A stretch of 64,000 nucleotides of DNA from Prorocentrum cordatum. Its lineage: Eukaryota; Sar; Dinophyceae; Prorocentrales; Prorocentraceae. The translations under genes were made by a program, and so were the position numbers. Location: NCBI GenBank assembly GCA_963575745.1, contig CAUYUJ010000159.1, positions 271,001 to 335,000 of the forward strand, written 5' to 3'. Positions within the stretch are counted from its first letter, which is position 1; every line of letters begins with the position of its first letter. Of the stretch, positions 30,901 through 40,213 are shown piece by piece. The notes under the pieces were generated by a model, which was not told the origin of the DNA, did not search any database, and was given only the letters and a program-made list of their open reading frames with translations.

Positions 30901-32918
30901 AACTTGTGGTGATGCTTACAGACGTGCACGCCCAACAGGATCTCCCGAAAGTTTTTTAACAACCGAGCATCCCCCTTTTTGTACAAGTCGTGCGCCACCC
31001 CACCCTTCCATGCCAAGGGTTCCCGGCATGCCATCTGTACTTTTAAGACGAGTGGCAGCAGAATCTGTGCACTGAGGTCTGGTGCGGCCTGATACAGATC
31101 ATTGGTGCACAAATCGTGCCCTGCTGCCCTGCGCCGCGCCGCACACTGGATGTCGCGCTGCAGTCCCGCTAAAGAATACAAGTCTGCCAACTCACGATGC
31201 CCGCTCGAGTGGAACTGCTGCTGCTGTTCATTATAGCGGGCCACGAGCTCTGGTACTGTACAAATCTTGGCTCTCTCAGTGGCTGCGAAGTGCTCTAAGA
31301 GCCCTCGTGCCAGGGCCTCACGTGACTCGCACGGCTGGCCTTCCTCGTTCACCCTCATAGGCAACACGTTTTTGTCCCCAGACTTACGCCCACCCCCAAA
31401 GGCAAGCAAACACTTAACTCCAGACCACTCCACACGGCCATCTCCTGAGTTAATAGCATCATTGATTTCAGTGGCCTTTTCTTCCAGGAACCGAGTGCGA
31501 TCACTCCGTAGCTTACGGCGAATCACATACTGCGAGGATCTCAGGAAAGCTACGCAAGCCCCGTGAAACTCCTGAACCCCGTGGACCTGATCGACCCACA
31601 ACCGAGCAGCAAACGTGAGGATGCCTACAGCCGAGTCAAACTCAGGAAGCGCCTCTCGAACAGCTGCCACCTGCGGGTCATCATGTGCCTTGATGAGTGA
31701 CGCAGCAAAAAACAGGATAGGCCTAGCGTCTTCCCCTTTATAGGCACGGAGCACTCCACGCACGGTCCTCCTGAACCTGATACCCCACAAGGTTTCATCC
31801 CGAACATAGCTTTTGGTGGGACCCGGCTTGGTTTTACGAAAGTGACGCTCCGCGCACTCCTGGAAAAACTTCGTGATCATACTGAAATGCTGGTTCACGT
31901 CTACTGACCAATGCACGCGTGGTGCAGACTGCAGGTCGCTTCTAAAAGCCTGCTGCTTCTCAGGATCCCGCATAGCTTCTTTGCCCAAGACGGGGCATGC
32001 CTTTTTTACGTCAAACTGCTCAGCCCATTGCAACTTCACGTATGCTGGGAAGTGATCCTGATGACTGCGCGCAACATCAAAGTCATGCAGCACTCCATGC
32101 TCAATCACATGTCCAAGCCAACACCTCGGCGTGCACACGTAGTCGACACGATGCTTAGCTCCCTGCTTATTGAGCGTGTAAGACGGGGTTGGGGAGGGAC
32201 CGAAGGTGGAGGGGGCGCCCAAGCCATTAGCAGACAACAAACTATTGAAGAGACCCCCGTTACTGTCCTCCTTGGCTGCCTGATGCGACCCGATAGCTTC
32301 TGTTGGATTAGCACCTACTTTAGCATTGGCATCGAGCAAGAGAATGTCCACCCCGAACTTGGCTACGCTGCGCGTGGTCTCCTCCCACCACTGCTTGCGC
32401 AACCTGAGCGGGGCCTCTGGACAGGGACCGTGCCCCACCAGCACGACAGTGCGCCAGCATGGAGCATTGATTTTAACAACTAGCAGGCGCGGGCAGGCCT
32501 GCACCACGATGCAGTGCCTTGGCTTGAGAAAAACAGGTTTCCCCCCCACAGTGGCGTATGGAACCTTGAGGTTGACCCATAACTCGCACCCAAAATTCTT
32601 TCCCTCCTCCGCCCCCGATGCCAGGCAGTAAAATTCGTCGGCAGTGCGACTGCCGCGAGGCGTCCTCGCCTCCTGCACGCCTACGAGCAACGCCGCTGCT
32701 TCCTGAAACTGTTGCCTCAACCATTGGCCTCGCAAGACAGTCCTTTCGCCCTTTACCGTATCCTGCGCTGTCTCAGCATTATACGTGACAAGTATCATGG
32801 AGCGTTGCACCGCCTTTTGAACCTCTTCGTCGAGCTCTGGCTGCAAACGTGTGGCAGGCAAGGCGCGCACATATAAGCCAGCTCCATCGCAACACATGTG
32901 CTGGGGCCGACAAGGCAA
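27945..32918 (-). CDS. Non-LTR polyprotein: APE endonuclease, RT, zinc fingers, C5-methyltransferase-like domain
   Basis: 1,657 codons, numbered from a TTG at 32,918; the first ATG is residue 8 at 32,897. Residues 41-295 form an APE-type endonuclease with its usual catalytic set: VTYNAE (N47), VGVQEA (E83), VGHGP (H163), LLLDANAKVG (D196, N198), RVDY (D259) and HQDHF (D288-H289). RT follows, with LFFTDLKAAFH (D726, motif A), RPGMPPADFFFTLAFAP (motif B) and SYVDDLAVL (874-877, motif C). C2H2-type fingers lie at about 1207-1265 (CREC...H...H, then CHAC...H). From about 1355 come LHLFSG (1361-1365), VVMLSID (D1393), GGPPCETWSKG (C1430) and CILEHP (E1498). These match motifs I, II, IV and VI of C5-cytosine methyltransferases, including the PPC nucleophile. 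Motif I reads FSGQRR instead of FSGxGG, and a target-recognition domain is not obvious. The protein would nick, reverse transcribe and possibly methylate the new copy; the last role is inference. Confidence 0.72.
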   Translation of the reverse strand: MPCRPQHMCCDGAGLYVRALPATRLQPELDEEVQKAVQRSMILVTYNAETAQDTVKGERTVLRGQWLRQQFQEAAALLVGVQEARTPRGSRTADEFYCLASGAEEGKNFGCELWVNLKVPYATVGGKPVFLKPRHCIVVQACPRLLVVKINAPCWRTVVLVGHGPCPEAPLRLRKQWWEETTRSVAKFGVDILLLDANAKVGANPTEAIGSHQAAKEDSNGGLFNSLLSANGLGAPSTFGPSPTPSYTLNKQGAKHRVDYVCTPRCWLGHVIEHGVLHDFDVARSHQDHFPAYVKLQWAEQFDVKKACPVLGKEAMRDPEKQQAFRSDLQSAPRVHWSVDVNQHFSMITKFFQECAERHFRKTKPGPTKSYVRDETLWGIRFRRTVRGVLRAYKGEDARPILFFAASLIKAHDDPQVAAVREALPEFDSAVGILTFAARLWVDQVHGVQEFHGACVAFLRSSQYVIRRKLRSDRTRFLEEKATEINDAINSGDGRVEWSGVKCLLAFGGGRKSGDKNVLPMRVNEEGQPCESREALARGLLEHFAATERAKICTVPELVARYNEQQQQFHSSGHRELADLYSLAGLQRDIQCAARRRAAGHDLCTNDLYQAAPDLSAQILLPLVLKVQMACREPLAWKGGVAHDLYKKGDARLLKNFREILLGVHVCKHHHKFLRRKIHDVASVLLDCDQHGGRSGRGTAGASLQVRVFQDLARHLGYTSVLFFTDLKAAFHTVIREFLTALPSAQQDLEEIIDNLQLPLALEGVMRQLLAEPAVFDRVGNPHLRDAVADVNSSTWFQVKDATSVAQATLGARPGMPPADFFFTLAFAPVHEELRMRFFAEGIDLNVEDMCPRVGRTFTSRDKQLDSRIGSPSYVDDLAVLQACAKARDCCKLAEVVVTAVHQVMTARGFVVNYGEGKSTLLFHPIGEGKKVVKAKIAAFKGEMWVPAIQRSVFVASVCRHLGSMVQDSGAMNAELARRHHTQLGVLGGLKKAVFTRSNDLPVDTRVKYAAALCHSRVLFHGAVWSALNAGNQKYLETAFMAPLRAAVGLRRQDLDDVCDWSTPEVYLRCRRLPALVTLRLRRLRFLEKVLRFGSDGLLHMLDALVSVKNSWAYLVRQDIWWMYDRITIPIEWSPVGDLPWWIGVARDCPKKWTSWCREAERGAMAEHLASCEVAVWQSKPVAICERGNLPVPPVLKKVADNVVFPCRECEEVFNTKAAWGRHRTLAHPEFDLAGALALGSCCHACGQDWHTRGRLLRHLRFGSSRCLTVLAHHLKPMPVERVLELRKEDARAARSGRGRGECRNAATAPPVAFIGPVLGGPVEANIARATTDGVERGRDQNEDAPAVFCNSPSEVRFSLHLFSGQRRADDVQAHFEMLQMAARVPVVMLSIDVANSPDRGDLTVEASVDKILDMLWTGQALGAVGGPPCETWSKGRANPPPNGGLKPRILRSREFLWGLVARSPSEWKQVMLGNRLLQTMLQVVYVCAAVGAACILEHPLEPEAPHLPSIWRLPEMGAVYGFRARADIRFLNLDQCTCGARSKKPTTMLCVNVPTFRDLVAQLPGRGKCPHTSHPEELVGVRGNGVFRTAAAKQYPSQLCKIVAQALIHTVRNCDLLEVGQVPEVPPQVQDFYVPYDPYFEGHGWGRFAADRHRAG

Positions 32919-32925
32919 CGTGAAC

Positions 32926-34905
32926 TCAGCATGGTTCGAAAATGGAATACTGTTGTTTGTCAGCTTCTGGCAAATCGAGCAACCAATTCCATTCCAGCTC
33001 GGGTGCGTGGTAAAGCTGCTGCACTATCCATGGGGGAGTGCAGTCATATACAAAATCACGAGTAGACTTGGCCAGATCGTCGGCCATCTCGTTCCAACAA
33101 TGCTTGTTATGTCCGTAGACATGCAGAATATGCACTGGCACACGGGCGGAAGCAATCTTGTAAATGTGTCTTGCCAGCGCTCCCAGCTTGGGTTCAGCAT
33201 GCGGATACTGCTTGCCGAGCGTTATGGCTATGGCCACTTCGCAATCAGAAAATATCGTGACGGGGTAAAGCTCACACTGCTCGCACTGCTGCATGGTATA
33301 GCTAATCACCCAAATCAACGACCAAATCAAAGCCACCGTCTCGGCGGTGATCGAACTGACATCTTTTTCGAGCTGCATTCCAATCGTGGCACAGACGGTC
33401 CCGGCCAAAAATCCCAAAAACCGAACATCTCCTTCTTCGTCCAAGCAAGTTGCTACCATTGCCCAACCGCTAAGTCCTCGCTCTGCCGTTAGAGAGCCGT
33501 CTGGAAACAAAGCAATGGGACCCATCGGCACCTCGCTAGGCGCAGCCGCCCCCAGCGCGAACTCCGCCTCCGCCTTGAGCTGGACTTCCCCTACCTCCCT
33601 CAAAAGGCAAAGAGGCGGCATCTCACCAATGCATCGAACGATCCGATCGGCACCCGAGAAATCGCATTTGGCATAGCCGTCGATGCCCACCAGCAGCGCC
33701 TCTAAACTTATGACTGTTTTTGGTGTAGTGCAGGCCTGACCCGATCCCCCATCCTCGGGCAAACCATCGCACTCATCAACAACAAACGTGCGAACCTCGG
33801 TCTCTCCCCAAGAGACTCGAGTTCTGCTGCGCTCGGCGGAAGCGGAGGCCGCGCTGGGCATGATGCACGTGCCTGGCGACTCGCAAACGACTTGAAAACT
33901 CGGACTGCCAGCGCTGACCGTAGACAAGCATAGGTCCCAGCCTGTCACGGAGCTCTCGTCCGAAGCGGTGTCGTCTCCCCCCCGCCGCCCAAGCTCGCCC
34001 ACGCAGTCCCACCCACCCATATCGCTATCGGCAGATGCGTCAGACGCGCACGGCGAGCATATGATCCAACCTTGCTGCTCCGCAACTGGGCTCCCAGCAC
34101 TCAGTTGCACGAAGCTCGTGTCTGATGCATCTGCATACAGGTCGTCATCTGTGTCATATTCATGCACGCCCGAAGCCCCAGCGTGCCCAGCCATGTATCC
34201 AAATGACATGCTGGAATCGAGTGAAACGTTATCGTCCGTCATCTGAGTGCCTGCTGCCTCTGCAACAGGCTGCGTCTGTGCTGCCGAGCTGTCTGCTCCC
34301 GCTGACGGTTGAAAGTCATGCGCATCGTTAAAGGCATGCTGCAGTTGCCTGGGCGTGAGCGGATCTTCAAAATGCAGGAAAGACTCCCAGAACAGATTCG
34401 CTCGCGTCCTGGCTGCATCCCCTTCGGCAGTGGTTAAAAGCGACATGCCCGACGCCTCTGCTTGCCACTGATCCCGCGTCATCTGCAGTGCGGCAAGGGC
34501 GTGTACGATATGCTCGTGCCACTCATCAGCGTGCGTGCTATTAACTGTCCTACGCCTCAGACGGTTCAACCTGCTAGTGTACTCGTCACGATCATGCTGT
34601 GCCAACGCCCAAGCACGGTCACATATATCGCGAGCTGCTATCACGCATGCCTGTGCTGACGTGGCAAGCGGCGCAAAGATGGCACTGGTACGAGTTTGCC
34701 ATGAGACCCAGGCAACGCACTCGTCCATCCAACTATCATACGCTACATCAATGCCCTGCATGTGGGCCATGGTCGACCACGGTCGGCTCTGGCCTGCAAG
34801 TGATCTGGCTAGCACGCTGGCTGCGTGCTCGGCTGCACCCATGCCCAGGTGCGCACTACAAGATTTACGTGTTGCAAAAAGGTCGGGATGATATTCCCGC
34901 CGCAA
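32926..34905 (-). CDS. Retroelement ORF2 with C-terminal RNase H domain
   Basis: 659 codons, numbered from the frame start at 34,905 (TTG); the first ATG is at 34,842. The N-terminal 450 residues are acidic and Ser/Ala-rich without a recognised domain. The end is an RNase H fold with all four carboxylates: FPDGSL (D469), SITAETVAL (E522), IFSDCEVA (D554) and NEMADDLAKS (D609, preceded by HVYGHN). RNase H removes RNA from the RNA-DNA hybrid during cDNA synthesis. The frame ends TGA at 32,926-32,928, and the next frame opens across this stop in a different phase. Coupled translation or frameshifting into the endonuclease-RT frame is therefore possible. Confidence 0.75.
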   Translation of the reverse strand: MRREYHPDLFATRKSCSAHLGMGAAEHAASVLARSLAGQSRPWSTMAHMQGIDVAYDSWMDECVAWVSWQTRTSAIFAPLATSAQACVIAARDICDRAWALAQHDRDEYTSRLNRLRRRTVNSTHADEWHEHIVHALAALQMTRDQWQAEASGMSLLTTAEGDAARTRANLFWESFLHFEDPLTPRQLQHAFNDAHDFQPSAGADSSAAQTQPVAEAAGTQMTDDNVSLDSSMSFGYMAGHAGASGVHEYDTDDDLYADASDTSFVQLSAGSPVAEQQGWIICSPCASDASADSDMGGWDCVGELGRRGGDDTASDESSVTGWDLCLSTVSAGSPSFQVVCESPGTCIMPSAASASAERSRTRVSWGETEVRTFVVDECDGLPEDGGSGQACTTPKTVISLEALLVGIDGYAKCDFSGADRIVRCIGEMPPLCLLREVGEVQLKAEAEFALGAAAPSEVPMGPIALFPDGSLTAERGLSGWAMVATCLDEEGDVRFLGFLAGTVCATIGMQLEKDVSSITAETVALIWSLIWVISYTMQQCEQCELYPVTIFSDCEVAIAITLGKQYPHAEPKLGALARHIYKIASARVPVHILHVYGHNKHCWNEMADDLAKSTRDFVYDCTPPWIVQQLYHAPELEWNWLLDLPEADKQQYSIFEPC

Positions 34906-35065
34906 ACCAGGTGGAGAGGTGCCAGCTGTGGCTCCTCATCATTACCTGCCAACAGAGGCGTCATGGGCACACCTGCCCAGTCAGTAGTGAACGAACTCCT
35001 CGAGGCTGTCGACGGTGCTGCAACATCCCTGCGTGCATCGTCTTCTGGCTCGAGTCTGGTCGAAC

Positions 35066-36739
35066 TCACGCACCTCCGTCTGCTGGAGTCGCTGCTGCCG
35101 CCGCGGCTGCGGTGCGCGCCTCGGGCACCGAGGCCGCCCCTGCTCTCTTCTCCTTTCTCGGCGGAGAAGCCGTCGTTTTGTCCACCTCGATCATCGTCTT
35201 GTCCGCCATCCCGTCGATCCTGCGCACCTCCGCCTGGACTGGCGACTCGTACTCGTGCGTGACACTCTCCGTCGGCGCTGGCAAGTAGGGATCGTCGAGC
35301 TGGGACGCCGTGGTCATTGGAGCCCACGGCTGCGTCGGCTGTGAGCATTGCGGTCTGTGTATCACTGGTGTCGGCTGGCTGCTCTTGCCCTCGGCGTCGC
35401 CTGGCTCCACTGGCGATGTTGGCGAGCAGCTCATCCTTCCACACTTGGACGGGGCCTTCGGTGACGCCATTGCCGTCTTGGGCTGGCCCATGGGCGTCCC
35501 TGGCGCGGCATTCACACCTGCTGGTGTAGGCGGCGACCGCTGCGCTGGCGGCGGCGTCGTCTGTCCAGGCGTAGGCATCCCCCCAATCGGTGTCCTCGGT
35601 GCCGCTGCCACTGGCGTTGCTGGCGATCTCTGCGCAGGCGGCGGTGTTGATTCCACATCCATGGGCTCCGTCTCTGCAGCTACGGCTTGCGCTGGCGGCT
35701 GCGGTGGGAACGCTGGCGGCGGCCTCTGCGGCACTGCTGCCGCTGCCGCTGGCACGGCCTGGGGCGCTGTCCCTCCGCTGGCGCCAGGCGTTGCAACACC
35801 CGACGCCGCCGCGGTAAACCCCATCGCCGACATGACCATGCCCATCTGCCTGTCCTGCTGCTCCATGCGCATCATCATCTGCTGCATCATCATTTCGATC
35901 GGAGACAACTGCTGCTGCGGCTGGAAACCTGGAGGCGGTGGTGGTGGGATGTGCGACGGCGCTGGACATGGTGCCGCACCCGCTGGCACACCAAAACGCC
36001 CAGGCGGCTGCTGCAGCCCTTGCCCATGCTGGGCGGCTGCGGCTGCCTGCATCTCCATCTCCTCTTCTTGGCGCTGCACCTCCAGCTCTGCCAGGTAGTC
36101 GTCCAGCTTGTTCACTTCGTCGCATAGCTCCTCTTCCTGCGTCTGATATGTGGCGATACGGGCTCTGGTATTGCTTAACTTGTCGATCGTGGCCTTCTTC
36201 TTGGCACGCATGGCTTCGATCTGCTGCCATGTTGGCTGGGTCGAACCCATCATGCACTTGAGCACGCTGAGCTTCTCGTCGAGCTTGGTCGCCTCTCCCT
36301 CGTCCGCCGCCCTTCTCGCCGCCATCGCCATCTTCGCATACTCCACCATGCGGTTGCGGGTCGCATCCTGAAGCTGCTTCTGCGCCATGGGCTCCACTGG
36401 CGGTTCGTGGTAGAGCTGGCCGAAGTCTGCGGCCTCGGCCTTTGTCATCGGGACGATCCTGGAGATGTACATTTTCACCTGCTTGTCGACTGGCTGTGAC
36501 TTCGGCTTGCGGCTGGCACTGCGATCCCTTCGATCCCGTCTGTCGCGCTCTGCCCGTGCATCTGCTGCCATCTGATCCCTTTGTACATATTGACGTTGCC
36601 CACGGGCGATCGATGCTGACGGCGGCCGAGCAACCTCCCCTTGGCGCAGACGATTCTGATGATGACCTCCGCACAAGCAACGCTGGTGATTCTTGACGTA
36701 CCGCCCGCATGGGCAGTTCCAGTGTCCGAAGTTTGTCAT
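35066..36739 (-). CDS. Retroelement ORF1 (putative RNA-binding protein)
   Basis: Start chosen at the ATG at 36,739 (MTNFGHWNCPCG); the frame is open upstream to 36,922 but only from a TTG. The first 30 residues hold a compact zinc motif, CPCG...CLCGGHH. An Arg/Lys-rich segment follows (RAERDRRDRRDRS), then an alpha-helical region with coiled-coil character (AMRAKKKATIDKLSNTRARI, YQTQEEELCDEVNKL). After that come Met/Gln-rich and long Pro/Ala/Thr-rich stretches with repeats of TPPPAQRSPxTP. This fits the RNA-binding, self-associating ORF1 proteins of non-LTR elements, though no sequence family is recognised. It ends about 160 bases before the start of the next frame. Confidence 0.6.
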   Translation of the reverse strand: MTNFGHWNCPCGRYVKNHQRCLCGGHHQNRLRQGEVARPPSASIARGQRQYVQRDQMAADARAERDRRDRRDRSASRKPKSQPVDKQVKMYISRIVPMTKAEAADFGQLYHEPPVEPMAQKQLQDATRNRMVEYAKMAMAARRAADEGEATKLDEKLSVLKCMMGSTQPTWQQIEAMRAKKKATIDKLSNTRARIATYQTQEEELCDEVNKLDDYLAELEVQRQEEEMEMQAAAAAQHGQGLQQPPGRFGVPAGAAPCPAPSHIPPPPPPGFQPQQQLSPIEMMMQQMMMRMEQQDRQMGMVMSAMGFTAAASGVATPGASGGTAPQAVPAAAAAVPQRPPPAFPPQPPAQAVAAETEPMDVESTPPPAQRSPATPVAAAPRTPIGGMPTPGQTTPPPAQRSPPTPAGVNAAPGTPMGQPKTAMASPKAPSKCGRMSCSPTSPVEPGDAEGKSSQPTPVIHRPQCSQPTQPWAPMTTASQLDDPYLPAPTESVTHEYESPVQAEVRRIDGMADKTMIEVDKTTASPPRKEKRAGAASVPEARTAAAAAAATPADGGA

Positions 36740-36995
36740 GGCCGAATGGTGTTGCTGGAGCACCTCTGTCGCACGGAGCACTGCCAACAGGACTCGTGCT
36801 CTTGTTCGCCGTCTTCTCAACCTCTTGTGCCAGGATGCCTCCTTGGCTGTCGCAGACTGGGAATGTGTGGGATTGTGAGATGTATTCTTCGCCGTAATCG
36901 CGCGCGCCCCAGTCACCAGCAATGCAGCTGAAACTGGCCAGGGGCGCGGCGCCTAAGCCCCGAGCTCACAGGCACTTCGGATGCCTGAGCCCAGG

Positions 36996-37320
36996 ATGGC
37001 TTTGCTCCTGCTCCTGCTCCTGCTCCCGCTCCTCCTCCTCCTCCTCCTCCTCCTCCTCCTCCTCCTCCACGTGTCTATTCCTCCTCCTCCTCCTCTTCCT
37101 CCACCTCTTCCTCCTCCTCTTCTTCCTCATTCTCCTCTTCCTCCTCCTCTTCCTCCTCCTCCGCCTCCTCGTCCTCCCCTCCTCCTTTTCCACCTCCTCC
37201 TCTTTCTCTTCCTCCCCTCTTCCTCCTCCTTCTCCTTCTCCTCCTCTTTCTCCTCCACCTTCCTGTTCCTCTTCTTCGTCCTCCTCCTCCTCCTTCTCCT
37301 CCTCCTCCTACTCCCTCCTT
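36996..37320. repeat. (CTC)n microsatellite
   Basis: CTG/CTC then CTC/CTT triplets for about 325 bases, immediately 5' of the non-LTR element. Confidence 0.95.
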
Positions 37321-38604
37321 TGCGCGCGCGAACTTGCATCTGTTGACTGCTGTCAAGCAGGAGGGCGGCAGAAAATCGCTAAGAGTATTCCACAACTCGG
37401 ATCTCATGTCCAGTGTGCTACGAGATAAAAGCAACCTACCCTGTGCACGGGCACGTGTTTAAGAGGGAAGGGGATATGGGATTCCAGAGACATGTACTTT
37501 CAACGGACGGCATGTGTGATTCCATGCGCCCAACGGCGTCTTGCGAGACGTAGAGGTCTCCTCTGTGTCCTCCCCGGCGACCAGCTAATGTCCTTTGCTT
37601 CTCCCGCGCATGGCCACAACTCGCAATGCCGCACCACTGGTTTGCCTGACGGTTCGAAGTACTTCCGCACCCGGCGACAAACATGTGCCAAGAAGTTGTC
37701 CCCCTTGACTGCGCAGCGCACACAGGAACAACAATGCACACGCACCCTGCCGCCGCACACACACACACACACACACACATCGCGGCGGGTGCGGCGTGGA
37801 TCCGAGTGCAACCAAGAAAACTGCTGCAGCCATGCTCTCCATCAAGCGATCGATACTTTGCCTGTACCCGTGCTCCTGCCACAGCTCCCCCACGGGCTGG
37901 GGAGCGTGCCGCATATGAGACATCGAATACCAGAGAACATGAGTTCGTGAATGCTCTATCCCCCTGCCGCCCCGAATGGGGACCTCAGCGGGGGCGTGGA
38001 CAAAACGCCGACCGCCGCTCCATGGAACAGAAACACAAATAGGAACTGATGTTTTGCACCAAGTCTGAACTCCCGTAGGCTTTGGAAACCTGATCGGTTC
38101 ACTCTCATCGAGGCCGTGGCCCCATTTGCCCAGGTTCGGCACCCCCACGAGCTCCTCGGGGGAGGACCGCAAATAGCCCTACACTGGAGCGCAAAGTCTT
38201 GGAATCACCCACCGTGCCTGCAGTTTCGGGCCCACAGCTTCGCAACTGTAGTTCCGCGTCCTGCGCAGCCACAGTGAAGGTGAACCGACGCATCGAGACT
38301 CGGCGCCCCGAGCTCCAAGCCTGGCGATCGTCTCACTCGAGGGAAGGTGATGCCGCGCCTCCACGGACGTGTACTCCACGACGCCCATGCCTGGCAACCG
38401 ATCAGAATCCACACTCGCACACGGGTGTAGCAAATGAGTGCCCGCAATCAAACTGCATGTCTGACCCTTTTTTGTCCCGCCCTGAGGCACCGAGGACAGA
38501 CGCAGTACGCGGATGCGAGGCCACGTGTACGGATTGACAAAACTGCAAACAACGAATCCGATATAACATGTTAGCTGGCGTGAACCCTACGCACTGTGTT
38601 CTAG
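37321..38604. other. Long stretch without recognised gene, with a short (CA)n
   Basis: Holds (CA)n at about 37,757-37,780. A minus-strand frame (38,172-37,585) contains SSPEELVGV, reminiscent of HPEELVGV at the C-terminus of the methyltransferase-like domain, but nothing more can be aligned by eye. No other feature is supported. Confidence 0.45.
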
Positions 38605-38764
38605 CATACCACGTGGTGCAATCTACGTGGTGTAACCTACGTGGTGCAATCTGTGTGGTGCAAACTACGTAATGCAACCTACGTGGTGCAATTCGTGTGG
38701 TGCGACCTACATGGTGCAATCAATGTGGAGTGATCTACGTGGTGCAATCTATTTGGCGTAATTC
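38605..38764. repeat. 14-bp minisatellite
   Basis: About 11 copies of a 14-bp unit near ACGTGGTGCAATCT, with variants GTGTGGTGCAAACT and ACATGGTGCAATCA. It is continuous with the dispersed repeat that follows; a single unit, CTACGTGGTGCAATTC, precedes the second copy of that repeat at 51,461. Confidence 0.85.
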
Positions 38765-39615
38765 ACTTTGCAATTGACAACTCCACTTCTCGCGCACCCA
38801 TCCCACCCACCCACCCGCAACTTGGCTTGCAAAACCCGTGCGGCGGCGATTGTGATGACTGCTTGGCGCTGGCTGGCGCATCGATGCGGCCGCGCAAGCC
38901 TGCGCATGCTCGCGCGCAGAAGGGCCAGCCGGCCTGGCGCGACCGACGCGCCGCGGTGGCGCTGACCGCTGAACTTTCCAGCGCGTCTGGCAGGTCGCGC
39001 TGACGCGTGGCATCATGGCGACGCTGACAACGGCACAAACGATGATGATTGACCTGTGTTGGTGTCGGCGATAGCGATGACGACGGTAAGACAAATGACG
39101 GCGCCGATGGTGACCACGCCGACGTCGGTGATGAAGGTTTTGGGAGGCATTCAACATGCGCGCGCGGCCGACGGGCGCGAGTGGCCCGCATTGTATCATT
39201 TGACAGGGATCGTGCCCCCCCCCCCCATACGCGCGCAAAGGGCCTTCGAACGATTCCGACACGCACGCGCGAGACGCACGTTAGATCGAATTTGATGAAA
39301 TGTTGAGAACAATGCGATTCTCCAAAGAAGTCGAAGGAGCGCGCGTGCTCAGACCATGTTTGAACAATCATGCTGCACGACCACATGTTTCTAGACGTGT
39401 TCGGGAAACTCGATATTGAACTCCGCGTGAAAACAAACAAGTGTTTGACGGATGTCGGCATGCGCGCGCGACGACGCGCGCGTGTGCACTTCGTCTTTTT
39501 TGTTGTAAGTGGCTCTCGGACATGACCCATGACTTTTGATAACGAGAGTGCGCGTGTTGCGTTTTCTGCAAAAAGATAAGGGGCCGATGCCGGCTGGGCT
39601 GGGATGGTAGCTCCG
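38765..39615. repeat. Dispersed repeat flanking the copia element, left copy
   Basis: Same order and orientation as 51,476-52,590. Landmarks are CCCACCCACCCGCAAC, TGCGGCGGCGATTGTGATGA, CGCAAGCCTGCGCATGCTCG, CTGGCGCGACCGACGC, GGCATGCGCGCGCG and GATGCCGGCTGGGCTGG. Roughly three-quarters of bases agree by eye, with indels. The frames across it, on both strands, contain no domain. Confidence 0.75.
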
Positions 39616-39619
39616 ATGT

Positions 39620-39780
39620 CTACTGGGGTTTGTCGCGTGCCCCCTGGGCTCCGGCGCGTCTCCCCGCGTGATGTACCCAGAAGGCTCCAAGAGGCCTTCA
39701 AGACGGTACAAGAGGGCCCCGAAACGCTGAAATATCGTTCCAAGACACCCAAGACGGTCTCATAATGGCCCAAAAGAATT
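39620..39780. repeat. Dispersed CCAAGACGGCCC-type repeat, copy C (short)
   Basis: GCGTGCCCCCTGGGCTCCGG parallels 3383-3413, and then CCAAGAGGCC, CAAGACGGTA and CCAAGACACCC units follow. A fragment of the family at 3232-3910 and 50,756-51,340. Confidence 0.6.
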
Positions 39781-39955
39781 GAGAGAACGCGTTTCACGGG
39801 CGCTTGCCTTGGGAACTTTCGGCGGCGCGTTTCAAACCGGGGGGCGCCCCCCACCCCCAACACTCGGCGCCGTCGATCAAAACCAGGGGGACTCCCCTCC
39901 CCCACAAACCCCCCCCTCCCGACCCCACCCCCCCTCCGTGTGTGGGGAATGCCTC

Positions 39956-40170
39956 GATCACGATTCGTCGATTCTCCGTTCGGTCGGCCGCCTCGGCCGG
40001 CCACCTGGGGATGGAAGTTCCCACAACTTACGTCGATCACGATTCGTCGATTCTCCGGTCGGTCGGCCGCCTCGGCCGGCGACCTGGGGATGGAGGTTCC
40101 CACAGCTTACGTCGATCACAATTCGTCGATTCTCCGGTCGGTCGGCCGCCTCGGCCGGCCGGCGACTGTT
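39956..40170. repeat. 79-bp tandem repeat, 2.7 copies
   Basis: GATCACGATTCGTCGATTCT starts units at 39,956, 40,035 and 40,114. Each continues CGGTCGGTCGGCCGCCTCGG and GACCTGGGGATGGA. Near-identical copies imply recent expansion, and the array lies directly left of the copia LTR. Confidence 0.9.
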
Positions 40171-40213
40171 TAGATTGCCACTGGGGGCCAGGATTTGGAG
40201 CGAGGGGCCCAGG

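Noticed and set aside
34809-36710. 633-codon minus-strand ORF overlapping retroelement ORF1
   Set aside because: Alternative frame of ORF1, low-complexity Gly/Arg/Ser/Ala composition. The competing frame has the zinc motif and coiled coil.
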